Shown piece by piece: positions 32,400-41,879 of a DNA stretch of 64,000 bases (its first letter is position 1; every line of letters begins with the position of its first letter). Made by a program: the position numbers and the translations under genes. Under the pieces are notes generated by a model that searched no databases, was not told the origin of the DNA, and saw only the letters and a list, made by a program, of their open reading frames with translations. Source of the stretch: Nocardia harenae NBRC 108248 (GTDB taxonomy: Bacteria; Actinomycetota; Actinomycetes; Mycobacteriales; Mycobacteriaceae); NCBI RefSeq assembly GCF_001612885.1, contig NZ_BDBH01000002.1, forward strand, positions 248,016 through 312,015, given 5' to 3'.

Positions 32400-33851
32400 T
32401 CAGCCCGCGGGCTCCAGGGCGGGCTCGACCGGCCGCCCGCGCCGCCGCACCAGCGCGGCCAGCGAGATCACCGCGCCGACCGCCGTGACCGCGGCGGCGA
32501 ACTCCAGCCCGGGCCGGTAGGCGTCGAGCATGGCGGCGGGGGTGTGGTCGTGCGCCCCGCCTGCGATGAGCGCGGTCGTCACGGCGAGCACGATGGCCGC
32601 GCCGACCTGCATGGAGGTCTGCAGCACGCCGGCCGCGAGCCCCTGCTCGTCGTCGTCGATCCCGGCGGTGGCCTGAATATTGATGGCCGGGAAGCCGATC
32701 CAGCCGACGCCGATGAGCAGCACGGCGGGCAGCAGCACGGTGAGGTACGACGGGGCCGTGTCGATGCGAAGGAAGAGCAGGTAGCCGATGGTCATCACGG
32801 TGAGCGTCACCGCGATCACCGGCGCGGTGCCGACCCGGTCGACCAGCCGGTCGGAGAAGACCGCCGAGAGCGTCACCATGATCCCGACCGGGAGCAGCGC
32901 CAGCGCCAGCGTGAGCGGCGACCAGCCCAGCCCGTCCTGCAGGTACAGCGTGACGATGAACTGCCAGCTGAAGTACGAGCCTGCGAGCGCGATCACGGCC
33001 AGGCTGGCCCGGACCAGGGTGCGCTTGCGCAGGATGCCGAGCCGCACCAGCGGGTGCCGCACCCGCCGCTCGACCGCGACGAAGGCCGCGAAGAGCACCG
33101 CCACCGTGACGAACGAGCCGAGCGTGCGCGCGGTCGCCCACCCCACCTCGGGCGCGGTGACCACGGTGTAGACCAGCAGCAGCATGGCCGCGGTGGAGAA
33201 GAGCGCGCCGAGCAGGTCGTGCCCGCCCTCGTCGGCCGGGCGATCCTTCGGCACCAGCACCAGGGCGGCGGCGAGCGCGGCCAGCGCCACCGGGACCGGG
33301 AGCAGGAAGGTCCAGCGCCAGCCGATGCCGGTCATCAGCCCGCCGAAGAGCAGGCCGCAGGAGTAGCCGCCCGCGCCGAAGACGGTGTAGATGGAGAGCG
33401 CCCGGTTACGCGCGGGCCCCTCCGGGAAGTTCGTGGTGATGATCGAGAGCCCGGTCGGCGCGGTGAAGGCCGCCGCCAGCCCCTTCACGAACCGGGTCAG
33501 GATGAGCAGCGGACCCGAGCTCACCAGCCCGCCCGTCAGCGAGGCCACCGCGAACACCGCGAGCGCGATCAGGAAGACCCGGCGCCTGCCGAGCAGGTCG
33601 GCGGTGCGGCCGCCGAGCAGCAGCAACCCGCCGTAGCCGAGCACGTAGCCACTGACCAGCCACTGCAGCGTGGCCGTCGAGAGATCGAGCTCGGCGCCGA
33701 TCGATGGCAGGGCGACGCCGATCATGGAGACGTCGAGACCGTCGAGGAACAGCACGATGCAGAGGGTGATCAGCATGGCCCAGAGCCGTGCCGGCCATCG
33801 GGCCGGATCGGTCGCCGCGGAGACGGCGCGCTGCGTTGCCGGGGAAGTCAT
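32400..33851 (-). CDS. MFS drug-efflux transporter (DHA2-like)
   Basis: The 483-aa protein has about fourteen membrane helices. Family motifs are LDGLDVSMIGVALPSI in helix 1, WLVSGYVLGYGGLLLLGGRTADLLGRR (motif A, helices 2-3) and FGAGGYSCGLLFGG (motif C). It probably exports a cationic or aromatic drug by proton antiport. Translation starts at ATG 33849-33851. It is divergent from a MarR gene across an AT-rich 86-bp gap with operator-like repeats, which implies repression by that MarR. Confidence 0.92.
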   Translation of the reverse strand: MTSPATQRAVSAATDPARWPARLWAMLITLCIVLFLDGLDVSMIGVALPSIGAELDLSTATLQWLVSGYVLGYGGLLLLGGRTADLLGRRRVFLIALAVFAVASLTGGLVSSGPLLILTRFVKGLAAAFTAPTGLSIITTNFPEGPARNRALSIYTVFGAGGYSCGLLFGGLMTGIGWRWTFLLPVPVALAALAAALVLVPKDRPADEGGHDLLGALFSTAAMLLLVYTVVTAPEVGWATARTLGSFVTVAVLFAAFVAVERRVRHPLVRLGILRKRTLVRASLAVIALAGSYFSWQFIVTLYLQDGLGWSPLTLALALLPVGIMVTLSAVFSDRLVDRVGTAPVIAVTLTVMTIGYLLFLRIDTAPSYLTVLLPAVLLIGVGWIGFPAINIQATAGIDDDEQGLAAGVLQTSMQVGAAIVLAVTTALIAGGAHDHTPAAMLDAYRPGLEFAAAVTAVGAVISLAALVRRRGRPVEPALEPAG

Positions 33852-33865
33852 GAGCCGGAACATTA

Positions 33866-33910
33866 CATGCACATGCATTAGATTCCAACACATTAAATGT
33901 CGTTGCATGA
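33866..33910. promoter_or_regulatory. Operator region of the MFS/marR divergon
   Basis: Within this low-GC gap are tandem CATGCA copies (33866-33871, 33872-33877), a perfect ACATT-A-AATGT dyad (33890-33900) and TGCATGA (33904-33910). Such spacing is typical of MarR operators that repress both directions. Confidence 0.5.
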
Positions 33911-33937
33911 GGTTGCCGTGGACACTAGAATGCGGTC

Positions 33938-34297
33938 ATGTCCAACCTGCTCGGTGAGTGGCGGCGGCTTCTCGACCGCCACGCGGCGGTGAGCTGCGCG
34001 CTGGAGAAGGCGCTGCAGCCGCACGGGATCGGGCTCAGCGAGTTCGAGACGCTGGATCGGCTGGTCGACGCGGCCTGCGGCGACTACCGGATGAGCGAGC
34101 TCGCCGAGGACAGCCACCTGAGCCAGAGCGCGCTCTCCCGCACCGTCGCCCGGCTGGAGCGCGACGGCCTGGTCTCGCGCAGCATGTGCGCCGACGATCG
34201 CAGGGCCGTCACGGTCTGCCTCACCGAGAAGGGCCGCGCAGTGTACGACGCGGCCAAGCCCGCGCACCGCGCCGTCCTCGCGGAAATGCTGGTCTAG
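33938..34297 (+). CDS. MarR-family transcriptional regulator
   Basis: The 119-aa winged-helix protein has the MarR layout. HGIGLSEFETLDRLV leads into the HTH MSELAEDSHLSQSALSRTVARLERDGLV, then a wing with the DDRRAVTV motif and LTEKGRAVYD. It is slightly short at the C-terminal dimer helix. It probably represses the divergent efflux gene and itself, and is released by a transported drug. Confidence 0.9.
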   Translation: MSNLLGEWRRLLDRHAAVSCALEKALQPHGIGLSEFETLDRLVDAACGDYRMSELAEDSHLSQSALSRTVARLERDGLVSRSMCADDRRAVTVCLTEKGRAVYDAAKPAHRAVLAEMLV

Positions 34298-34306
34298 CAG
34301 CGGGTT

Positions 34307-35215
34307 TCACAGCGCGTTGCGCGCGTCCTCGATGCCGCGGCGGGCGTCGACCGCCACCGACTCGATCCCGGCGAAGGCGGCGCGGTACCGGGCGACCTCC
34401 TGCTCCTTGTCCACGAAGAGCGGGCCGGTGAAGGCCTCCACGTAGACCACCGGCGGCTCCGGGTAGGCGGCGGTGGCGCCGGGGTCGAACTCCAGCACCA
34501 CGAAGCGGCCGGACTCCATGCCCGGGTGGTAGCCGGAATCGGCGGGGACCACGCGGATTCGGATATTCGGCAGGTCGGCCAGTTCGCGCAGCCGGTCCAG
34601 CTGCGCGCCCGCCACCTCGCTGCCGCCGAGCCTGCGCCACAGCATGGGCTCGGCGATCAGCACATCCAGCCGCAGCGGCGCCGCCGAGCGGGTGAGCTGC
34701 TCCTGCCGCACCGCGCGCAGCCGCAGCCTGCGCTCGGCCTGCTCGGCGGTGAGCCCGGGGCGGGCGCCCGCGAGCAACGCGCGGGTGTACGCCTCGGTCT
34801 GCAGCAGCCCGGGAACGGTGTCCACCTCGTAGCTGCGCAGCGCCGACGCCGCCTCCTCCAGGCCGAGGAAGACCTCGAAACCCTCCGGGATGGCGTCGCT
34901 GTACCCGGCCCACCAGCCGCGCGCCTTGGTCTGCCGCGCCAGCACGGTGAGCGGCTCGACCAGCTCGTCCGGCGCCGCGTAGACCTTGCACATGGCCTCC
35001 ACGTCCAGCCCGCGCAGCGAGGTCTGGCCGGTCTCGATCCGCCAGATCTTCGCCTCCGACCACTCCAGGTGGCGAGCGGCCGCCCTGGTCGTCATCCCCG
35101 CGCGATTGCGCAGGTCACGCAGTTGGCGGCCGAGCTGGCGGCGCGGCAGCGTCGAGCCGGTCACTCCCCCCGGTTCGCCTGCTCCGGCGGTCACCCGGCG
35201 TGCGTTCATCGTCAC
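34307..35215 (-). CDS. XRE-family regulator with DUF5753 ligand domain
   Basis: The 302-aa protein has an N-terminal helix-turn-helix (LGRQLRDLRNRAGMTTRAAARHL, a landmark at residues 28-50; then WSEAKIWRIETG) and a C-terminal DUF5753 domain (VDTVPGLLQTEAYTRALL, GRFVVLEFDP, VVYVEAF). In streptomycetes and relatives such regulators often sit beside a small DUF397 gene; none is visible here. The start may be GTG 35213-35215 or ATG 35207-35209, both behind GGGGGGA. Confidence 0.88.
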   Translation of the reverse strand: MTMNARRVTAGAGEPGGVTGSTLPRRQLGRQLRDLRNRAGMTTRAAARHLEWSEAKIWRIETGQTSLRGLDVEAMCKVYAAPDELVEPLTVLARQTKARGWWAGYSDAIPEGFEVFLGLEEAASALRSYEVDTVPGLLQTEAYTRALLAGARPGLTAEQAERRLRLRAVRQEQLTRSAAPLRLDVLIAEPMLWRRLGGSEVAGAQLDRLRELADLPNIRIRVVPADSGYHPGMESGRFVVLEFDPGATAAYPEPPVVYVEAFTGPLFVDKEQEVARYRAAFAGIESVAVDARRGIEDARNAL

Positions 35216-35432
35216 GTCCCCCCTGTGTACACAACTGCCCGCCGCAGCCGCGGGTGGCCGGCCACACCCCTCTGGCCGACGACCGCGCCGGATACGCGGG
35301 TTGATCGATCACGAACACCCGGTTACGAAACCTGGGCACTCGGACGGCATTGTTTCACAGTAAGTCGGGCAATGACGATCACTTGGTACACCCGGCCCGC
35401 TTCTGTCGATCGATCGACGGACACCGGTGTAC

Positions 35433-36092
35433 TCATTTCCGTGATCCTCGCCGGAAGCGCCAGAACTGCACGGCGCGAACGTCTTCGGAGAGCTGGTTCA
35501 CCGGCTCCGCGACATCGGAGAGCACCTGGAAGAGGTCGTCGGCGAGATCGCTGATGTGCTCCACCCGCCCCGCCAGCCTGGCCGCGTTCACCAGGAACTC
35601 CAGCATCAGCCGGACCGCCGCCGCGATGGTCAGCCCGAGCGGCACCGCCACCAGCGCGGCCAGCACCCCGAGCACCGCGGAGAGCTGCCACAGCGAGACG
35701 GTCAGCGCGATCGGCACCGCGCACGCGAAAACCAGCCCGAGCAGGTAGGCCAGCGGCAGCAGGGTGAGCGTGGCCTCGCGCCGGAACCGGATATCGAGCA
35801 GCCCGCGCACCGCGTCGGCCACCCACGCGCGCAGCGCCGCCCTGCTCTCGAAGGGGTCGCGGCGCTCCAGCGCGGCGCGCGGCTCGCCCGCGGCCGAGCG
35901 GGCGAAGCGCCTGGCCGCCGCCGCCCGCCAGAGCGCCCAGCGCGAGCCCGCGTCCGGATCGCCAGGCACGGGGTCCGGGTCGGCGGCGGTCCGCGGCTCG
36001 CCCGGCGGCGAAACCGCCTCCGCGCTGTCCGATCCCGCGCTGAGCGGGGGTTCGCCGGACGGCACCGGCGTGCTGTCGGAGTCGTTGCTCAT
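35433..36092 (-). CDS. DUF4282 membrane protein with disordered N-terminus
   Basis: The 219-aa protein has an acidic, Pro/Ser-rich N-terminal half (residues 1 to about 75). The DUF4282 region follows, with LLDIRFRREATLTLLPLAYLLG and a second helix pair around 145-180, then a C-terminal amphipathic segment. The ATG at 36090-36092 has GGAGG eight bases upstream. The function is unknown. It is an isolated gene between the XRE regulator and a divergent small gene. Confidence 0.78.
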   Translation of the reverse strand: MSNDSDSTPVPSGEPPLSAGSDSAEAVSPPGEPRTAADPDPVPGDPDAGSRWALWRAAAARRFARSAAGEPRAALERRDPFESRAALRAWVADAVRGLLDIRFRREATLTLLPLAYLLGLVFACAVPIALTVSLWQLSAVLGVLAALVAVPLGLTIAAAVRLMLEFLVNAARLAGRVEHISDLADDLFQVLSDVAEPVNQLSEDVRAVQFWRFRRGSRK

Positions 36093-36299
36093 GCCCGAAT
36101 CCTCCCCGTATATCATCGCTCGGGCCACCGGCACCGGACGCCGCCGAGCGCACTACCAGAGATCGGCTGTCCGGGTCGGGAATGAGACGAACATGACAGT
36201 TCGTAATTTTTCGGCGAACCACGTAACGCCGAGGACACCACGCGCCGATACCACTCGTGAATGCAGGACCTGACTCTGACCGGGGAATGGAGAAAGACA

Positions 36300-36782
36300 G
36301 TGCGTACCACGTTTCCGACTTCCGTCTCGGCGGCCGCGATGACCGCCGCCGCGCAGGACTACACCCAGCGCGGATGGACGGTCGCCGAAACGGCCAACGG
36401 CCTCTGCCTGATCGCCGATGAGGCGGTCGCCGGCATCGAGGTCGCCGGCGAGCTCGCCGCCGAAGTCCGTCGCTTCCTCCGCGCCAACAACCTCACCGGC
36501 CCGGTGATCGAGATCCCCGGCGCCGAGCGTCGCGAGATCCACCTGGTCACCGGCGTGGCCAAGGCCGAGATGGCGCTGGCGGCGCTGCGCGAGGCGGGTG
36601 CGGTCGTGCACACCGACGGCGCGGGCATCCCGCTGCCGCCCACCCAGCTCTCCGCCGGCTCCGCCTCCTGGGGCGTCGCGCCGGGCGAGGCCCGCTGGGT
36701 TCCGCCGGTGGTCGCCATCGGCGCCGCCGTCCGCGCCGCGCTGGCCAACCGGCGCGCGCAGCTCACCAGCGTCGCCTGCTGA
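36300..36782 (+). CDS. Uncharacterised 160-aa protein, possible degenerate primase-polymerase-like domain
   Basis: The protein has alternating short beta strands and helices. TAAAQDYTQRGWTV at the N-terminus, AEVRRFLRANNLTGPVIEIPG in the middle, and IPLPPTQLSAGSASWG near the end recall the bifunctional primase-polymerase N-terminal fold. The acidic catalytic residues are not evident, so any such relationship is remote. The GTG at 36300 follows GGAGAAAG. It is a single gene upstream of the molybdopterin enzyme, with no obvious link. Confidence 0.55.
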   Translation: MRTTFPTSVSAAAMTAAAQDYTQRGWTVAETANGLCLIADEAVAGIEVAGELAAEVRRFLRANNLTGPVIEIPGAERREIHLVTGVAKAEMALAALREAGAVVHTDGAGIPLPPTQLSAGSASWGVAPGEARWVPPVVAIGAAVRAALANRRAQLTSVAC

Positions 36783-36926
36783 GCGAGGGGTAGCACCCCC
36801 ACCGACCAACGACCGGTGTCCGCACCGCCGAGGAACTCCCCACCCCGGCACCGCGGGCACCGGTCGTTCGCGTCTGCATTGAGAGATTTTTCTGTCGTCC
36901 CTCTCACAATGGACGATGATGGGGGT

Positions 36927-39101
36927 ATGGCCGCGAGCTCGAACACCAGGAACCTGCTGCGCACCTGCCCGCTCTGCGAGGCGGTGTGCGGTCTGCGGAT
37001 CACCCTCGACGCCGACGACCACGTGGTCGCGGTCCGCGGCGATCGGGACGACCCGTTCAGCCGGGGATTCATCTGCCCGAAGGGCGCCAGCCTCGGGCAG
37101 CTCGACGAGCATCCCGATCGGGTCACCGAGCCGCTGATCCTGGATCGGGCGACCGGGGTCCGGCGCACCGCCACCTGGGACGAGGCCTTCGCGCTGATCG
37201 CGGAGCGCATCCCCGCCATCCGGGCGGAGCACGGCGGCCAGGCCGTCGGGGTCTACCTCGGCAACCCCAACGCACACACCGTCGCGGGCGCGCTCTACGT
37301 CCCCGCGCTGATCCGGGCGCTCGGCACCAAAAACCTCTTCTCCGCGAGCACCGCCGACCAGATGCCGAAGCAGCTGGCCAGCGGGTTGCTCTTCGGCGAC
37401 CCGCTCGCCGTCGCGGTGCCCGACCTGGACCGCACCGGCTACCTGCTGATGCTCGGCGCCAATCCGCTGGAGTCCAACGGCTCCGTCTGCACCGCACCGG
37501 ATTTCCCCGGCAGGCTCCGGGCGCTGCGCGAGCGCGGCGGCAGGCTGGTCGTGGTCGACCCGCGGCGCACCAGGACCGCCGAGATCGCCGACGAGCACCT
37601 CTTCATCCGTCCCGGCAGCGATGCCTACCTGCTCTTCGGCATCGTGCACACGCTCTTCGCCGAGGGGCTCGTCGAGGTCACGGTGCCGGTCAACGGGCTG
37701 GACGAGGTGCGCGCGGCGGCCGCCGACTTCACCCCGGCGGCGGTGCAGCGCCGCACCGGCATCCCCGCGGCGACCGTCGAGCGGCTGGCCAGGGAACTCG
37801 CCGCCGCGCCGAATGCCGTGGTGTACGCGCGCATCGGCACCTGCACCGCCGAGTTCGGCACGCTCACCCAGTGGCTGGTGGACGTGATCAACGTGCTCAC
37901 CGGCAACCTCGACACCCCCGGCGGCGCCATGTTCGCCACCGGCGCCGCACTCGGCATCGTGCGCAGCAAGCCGTTCCGCCCCGGCCGCTGGCGCAGCCGG
38001 GTGCGCGAGCTGCCCGAGGCCATGGGCGAGCTCCCGGTGGCCACGCTGGCCGACGAGATCAGCACCCCGGGCGAGGGGCGGATCAGGGCGCTGGTGACGG
38101 TGGCGGGCAACCCGGTGCTCTCCGCGCCGAGCGGGCCGCGGCTGGACGCGGCCTTCGCCGAGCTGGAGTTCATGGTGAGCGTCGACCGCTACGTGAACGA
38201 GACCACCAGCCACGCCGACGTGATCCTGCCGCCGCCGCGCACCCTGCAGTCGCCGCACTACGACTTCGCGCTGCTGCAGTTCGCGGTGCGCAACTACACC
38301 AGGTACTCGCGGCCGCTGGTGCCGCTCGGCGACCGGCCGTCGGAATCCGAGGTGGTCGCCCGGCTGGCGGCGGCGGTCTCCGGGCAGCCGCACGACCGAG
38401 GGGCGCTGGCCGCGCTGGACGAGTTCGTGATCGCGGGCATGCTGCACCGGGCCGGGCTGGACGAGCGGCGGCCCGAGCTGCAGGGGCTGACCAGCACCGA
38501 GCAGCGCATCGACCTCATGCTGCGGCTCGGCCCGTACGGGGCGTGGAACGGCGGAGCGCTGGAGCTGAACTCGCTGCTCGAGCAGCCCAACGGCATCGAC
38601 CTCGGGCCGCTGCGGCCGCGGCTCCCCGGCAACCTGCGCACCGCGTCGAAGCGGGTGGAGCTGGCACCGCCGGCGCTGCTCGCCGACACCGAGCGGCTGC
38701 GCGCCGCGCTCACCGCAGCCCCGCCGGACGTGGTGCTGATCGGCCGCAGGCACCTGCGCTCCAACAACAGCTGGATGCACAATCTGCCCCGGCTGGTGAG
38801 CGGAAGCAACCGCTGCACCCTGCACATCCACCCGGACGACGTGGCCCGGCTCGGGCTCGGCGAGCACGCGGTGGTGAAGTCGGCGGCGGGCGCGGTGACG
38901 GTGCCGCTGGAGCCGACCGAGGCGATCATGCCGGGGGTGGTGAGCCTGCCGCACGGCTGGGGCCACGGCAGCAGCGGCCAGGAGGTGGCGCGCGAGCACG
39001 CCGGGGTCAACGCCAATATCCTCACCGACGATTCGGTGCTGGACGTGCCGTCCGGCAATGCCGTCTTCAACGGGGTTCCGGTCTCGCTCGCACCCGCGTG
39101 A
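36927..39101 (+). CDS. Molybdopterin oxidoreductase (formate dehydrogenase/nitrate reductase-like)
   Basis: The 724-aa protein has the four-Cys iron-sulfur motif at its N-terminus (CPLCEAVCGL then ICPKG, residues about 13-60), the long bis-MGD-binding middle (LGANPLESNG, VVVDPRRTRTAE, GGAMFATG) and the C-terminal molydopterin-dinucleotide domain (RRHLRSNNSWMHNLPRL, HPDDVARLGLGE, VSLPHGWGHG). The Mo ligand is not clear at the usual place. No partner subunit or MoCo maturation gene is adjacent, so it may be a soluble stand-alone enzyme with an unknown substrate. ATG 36927 has GGGGG upstream; ATG 36909 is possible. Confidence 0.88.
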   Translation: MAASSNTRNLLRTCPLCEAVCGLRITLDADDHVVAVRGDRDDPFSRGFICPKGASLGQLDEHPDRVTEPLILDRATGVRRTATWDEAFALIAERIPAIRAEHGGQAVGVYLGNPNAHTVAGALYVPALIRALGTKNLFSASTADQMPKQLASGLLFGDPLAVAVPDLDRTGYLLMLGANPLESNGSVCTAPDFPGRLRALRERGGRLVVVDPRRTRTAEIADEHLFIRPGSDAYLLFGIVHTLFAEGLVEVTVPVNGLDEVRAAAADFTPAAVQRRTGIPAATVERLARELAAAPNAVVYARIGTCTAEFGTLTQWLVDVINVLTGNLDTPGGAMFATGAALGIVRSKPFRPGRWRSRVRELPEAMGELPVATLADEISTPGEGRIRALVTVAGNPVLSAPSGPRLDAAFAELEFMVSVDRYVNETTSHADVILPPPRTLQSPHYDFALLQFAVRNYTRYSRPLVPLGDRPSESEVVARLAAAVSGQPHDRGALAALDEFVIAGMLHRAGLDERRPELQGLTSTEQRIDLMLRLGPYGAWNGGALELNSLLEQPNGIDLGPLRPRLPGNLRTASKRVELAPPALLADTERLRAALTAAPPDVVLIGRRHLRSNNSWMHNLPRLVSGSNRCTLHIHPDDVARLGLGEHAVVKSAAGAVTVPLEPTEAIMPGVVSLPHGWGHGSSGQEVAREHAGVNANILTDDSVLDVPSGNAVFNGVPVSLAPA

Positions 39102-39284
39102 GCCCGGCGCATACCAACCGGTTCACCAGTAAATAGCGAATTCGCCTGCGCGGCACCCGCAAATTCCCGGAAAACCCTTGTGCACGAGCATTTTCCCCTA
39201 CGCATACCTCGCATTCCGGTGAACGCCGGGTGGGCGCCTCCCTAAACTGGTCGACGTTTTCGTTCGACGACCGGAGGGGGCGCC

Positions 39285-39902
39285 ATGCCTGGTTCTCGAC
39301 ACGGCAGCGACGGGGAGCGCGACCTCCAGGAGCAGTACGGCAGTACCGCGAGGGCCGAGCGCTTCTACGACGAGCAGGTGCTCGACCACCTCAACCCGGC
39401 CATGATCGGGTTCATCGCCAGGATGGATATGGCCTTCATCGCGACCGCCGACCGGAAAGGCGAATGCGACTCCAGTTTCCGCGCCGGGGTGCCCGGATTC
39501 CTGCACGTGGTGGACGAGCGCACCGTCGCCTATCCCGAATATCGCGGCAACGGGGTCATGGCGAGCCTCGGCAATATCCTGGAGAACCCGCACGTCGGCA
39601 TCCTGCTGATCGATTTCGTGGACGATCTGATCGGGCTGCACATCAATGGCAGCGCGCACATCGTGGAGGACGAGGTGCTCCGGCCGCGGGTGCGGGGGCT
39701 GCCCGCGCAGCATCGCGGCCGGGTGGCCGAGCGCTGGGTGGTGGTCGAGGTCGAGGAGGCCTACATCCACTGCCGCAAGCACATCCCGCACCTGGTTCCG
39801 GCGGAGCGCGAGCTGCGCGACTGGGGCACCGACAATGTCAAGGCCAAGGGCGGCGACTACTTCGGCGCCAAGGCGAGCCGGGGCGCGCTCAGCGGATCTT
39901 GA
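39285..39902 (+). CDS. Pyridoxamine 5'-phosphate oxidase family FMN-binding protein
   Basis: The 205-aa split-barrel protein has IARMDMAFIATADRKGECDSSFRAG as the FMN-binding start (landmark at 46-70). GNGVMASLGNILENPHVGILLIDF follows, then HINGSAHIVED and a C-terminal YIHCRKHIPHL. This is the pattern of the general-stress or F420/FMN reductase-like group of PPOX proteins. GGAGGGGG precedes the ATG. Its last 14 bases overlap the end of the convergent gtrA gene. Confidence 0.85.
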   Translation: MPGSRHGSDGERDLQEQYGSTARAERFYDEQVLDHLNPAMIGFIARMDMAFIATADRKGECDSSFRAGVPGFLHVVDERTVAYPEYRGNGVMASLGNILENPHVGILLIDFVDDLIGLHINGSAHIVEDEVLRPRVRGLPAQHRGRVAERWVVVEVEEAYIHCRKHIPHLVPAERELRDWGTDNVKAKGGDYFGAKASRGALSGS

Positions 39903-40344
39903 AGATGACCGCGCGCTGCACGACGAAGTTGATCACGGTCGCGGTGCCCTGGGCGACGACGAAGGCGAGCACCAGGGTGACCAGGTTGTCGTCCAGCCAG
40001 CGGTTGATCAGCGAGTTGATCCCCACCTGCACCGCGAAGGTGACGGCGTAGAGCAGCACGACCGCGAGGAAGCGGAGGCGGCTGGGCGGGGCCTGGAAGG
40101 TCCAGCGCCGGTTGATCAGGTAGGCGGTGGTGGTGCCCGCGATGAAGCCGATGGCCTTGGCGGCGTCCAGCGGCAGCCCGGCCGCCTTGTAGAGCAGGAC
40201 GTAGAGCCCGAAATCGACCACCGCGGAGAGCGCACCGGTGAGCACGAACCTGATGATCTGCGTCTTCAGGACAACATCGGTGCCGCCCGGCTCGTCGACC
40301 AGGGGCAGCTCGGCGGGCAGCGGGAGGTGCGGTTCGGCGGACAC
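39889..40344 (-). CDS. GtrA-family protein beside dprE1 (Rv3789-like)
   Basis: The 151-aa protein has four membrane helices ([21 protein letters not shown] is helix 1; [10 protein letters not shown] joins helices 2 and 3). Rv3789 of M. tuberculosis, immediately before dprE1, is a GtrA protein proposed to move decaprenyl-P-arabinose across the membrane or to anchor AftA. The neighbour is conserved here, but the gene is inverted relative to dprE1. Translation starts at GTG 40342-40344. Confidence 0.88.
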   Translation of the reverse strand: MSAEPHLPLPAELPLVDEPGGTDVVLKTQIIRFVLTGALSAVVDFGLYVLLYKAAGLPLDAAKAIGFIAGTTTAYLINRRWTFQAPPSRLRFLAVVLLYAVTFAVQVGINSLINRWLDDNLVTLVLAFVVAQGTATVINFVVQRAVIFKIR

Positions 40345-40418
40345 GGGGAGAGCCTAACCCCCCGTACCGGGGAGTACGACAGACGCAGATCGACCCCGGA
40401 GCGCTACCTGTAGCCTCT

Positions 40419-41879
40419 ATGCCGATGTCCACGAAAGCTCCGACCGCCACCACACCGTCCACCGGTACCGGCAGCGCCGGTGACGTCGTCGAACTGCCGA
40501 CGCGCACCCGCTCGCTGACCGGGTGGGGTCGCACCGCGCCCACCTCCTCCGAAGTGCTCTCCACGGGCGATCCCGAGGTGATCGCCAAGGCCGTGGCGCT
40601 GGTCGCCGAGGACAACGACGGCAAGCCCGCGCACCTGCGCCGCGGCGTGATCGCGCGCGGCCTCGGCCGCTCCTACGGCGACAACGCACAGAACGCGGGC
40701 GGGCTCGTCGTCGACATGACCGCGCTGAACAAGATCCACCGCATCGACCGCGACAGCAGGCTGGTCGACGTCGACGCGGGCGTGAACCTGGACCAGCTGA
40801 TGAAGGCCGCGCTGCCGTTCGGCCTCTGGGTCCCGGTGCTGCCCGGCACCAGGCAGGTGACGATCGGCGGCGCCATCGGCTCCGATATCCACGGCAAGAA
40901 CCACCACAGCGCGGGCAGCTTCGGCAACCACGTGCGCTCGATGGAGCTGCTCACCGCCGACGGCACGGTGCAGACCATCACGCCGAAGAAGAACCCCAAG
41001 CTCTTCTGGGCCACCATCGGCGGCTGCGGCCTCACCGGCATCATCCTGCGCGCGAGCATCGAGATGACACCGACCGAGACGGCCTACTTCATCGCCGACG
41101 GCGACGTGACCCCCACGCTGGACGAGACCATCGCTTTCCACAGCGACGGCTCGGAAGACCGGTACGAGTACAGCTCGGCCTGGTTCGACGCGATCAGCCC
41201 CGCACCCAAGCTGGGCCGGGCCGCGATCTCCCGCGGCAACCTGGCCACGCTGGACCAGCTGCCGAAGAAGCTGCAGAAGGACCCGCTGAAGTTCAACGGG
41301 AAGACCTTCCTCACGCTGCCCGACGTCTTCCCGAACGGGCTGGCGAACAAGTACACCTTCACCCCGATCGGCGAGCTCTGGTACCGCAAGTCCGGCACCT
41401 ACCGGGGCAAGGTGCAGAACCTGACGCAGTTCTATCACCCGCTCGACATGCTCGGGGAGTGGAACCGCGGCTACGGCTCGAACGGCTTCCTGCAGTACCA
41501 GTTCGTGGTGCCGCCGGAGTCGGTGGACGAGTTCAAGCGGATCATCGTCGATATCCAGCGGTCGGGGTTCTACTCGTTCCTCAATGTGTTCAAGCTCTTC
41601 GGCCCCGGCAACCAGGCGCCGCTGAGCTTCCCGATGCCGGGCTGGAACATCTGCGTCGACTTCCCGATCTCGGCCGGGCTCAACGACTTCGTCACCGACC
41701 TGGACCGCCGCGTCCTGGAGTTCGGCGGCCGGCTCTACACCGGCAAGGACTCGCGGACCTCCGCCGCGACCTTCCACCAGATGTACCCCCGGATCGACGA
41801 GTGGATCAAGGTCCGCCGGAGCGTCGACCCCACAGGCGTTTTCATGTCGGACATGGCGAGAAGGCTGGAGCTCCAGTGA
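40419..41879 (+). CDS. dprE1: DprE1, decaprenyl-phosphoryl-ribose 2'-oxidase
   Basis: The 486-aa FAD enzyme starts the epimerisation that makes decaprenyl-P-arabinose. The FAD-binding part shows [13 protein letters not shown] and [23 protein letters not shown] (covalent-type loop with the conserved His). The C-terminal part has [22 protein letters not shown], split here only as a landmark. Cys 412 (codon 41652-41654) is the residue covalently attacked by benzothiazinones in M. tuberculosis (Cys 387). The catalytic Lys is in [11 protein letters not shown] 40419 or 40425 has no ribosome site. The stop overlaps the dprE2 GTG. Confidence 0.97.
   Translation: MPMSTKAPTATTPSTGTGSAGDVVELPTRTRSLTGWGRTAPTSSEVLSTGDPEVIAKAVALVAEDNDGKPAHLRRGVIARGLGRSYGDNAQNAGGLVVDMTALNKIHRIDRDSRLVDVDAGVNLDQLMKAALPFGLWVPVLPGTRQVTIGGAIGSDIHGKNHHSAGSFGNHVRSMELLTADGTVQTITPKKNPKLFWATIGGCGLTGIILRASIEMTPTETAYFIADGDVTPTLDETIAFHSDGSEDRYEYSSAWFDAISPAPKLGRAAISRGNLATLDQLPKKLQKDPLKFNGKTFLTLPDVFPNGLANKYTFTPIGELWYRKSGTYRGKVQNLTQFYHPLDMLGEWNRGYGSNGFLQYQFVVPPESVDEFKRIIVDIQRSGFYSFLNVFKLFGPGNQAPLSFPMPGWNICVDFPISAGLNDFVTDLDRRVLEFGGRLYTGKDSRTSAATFHQMYPRIDEWIKVRRSVDPTGVFMSDMARRLELQ

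Noticed and set aside
36153..38999. 948-codon minus-strand frame opposite the molybdopterin oxidoreductase
   Set aside because: It is a shadow frame: repetitive His/Arg/Gly/Ala composition and no motif, whereas the plus strand has a complete molybdoenzyme.
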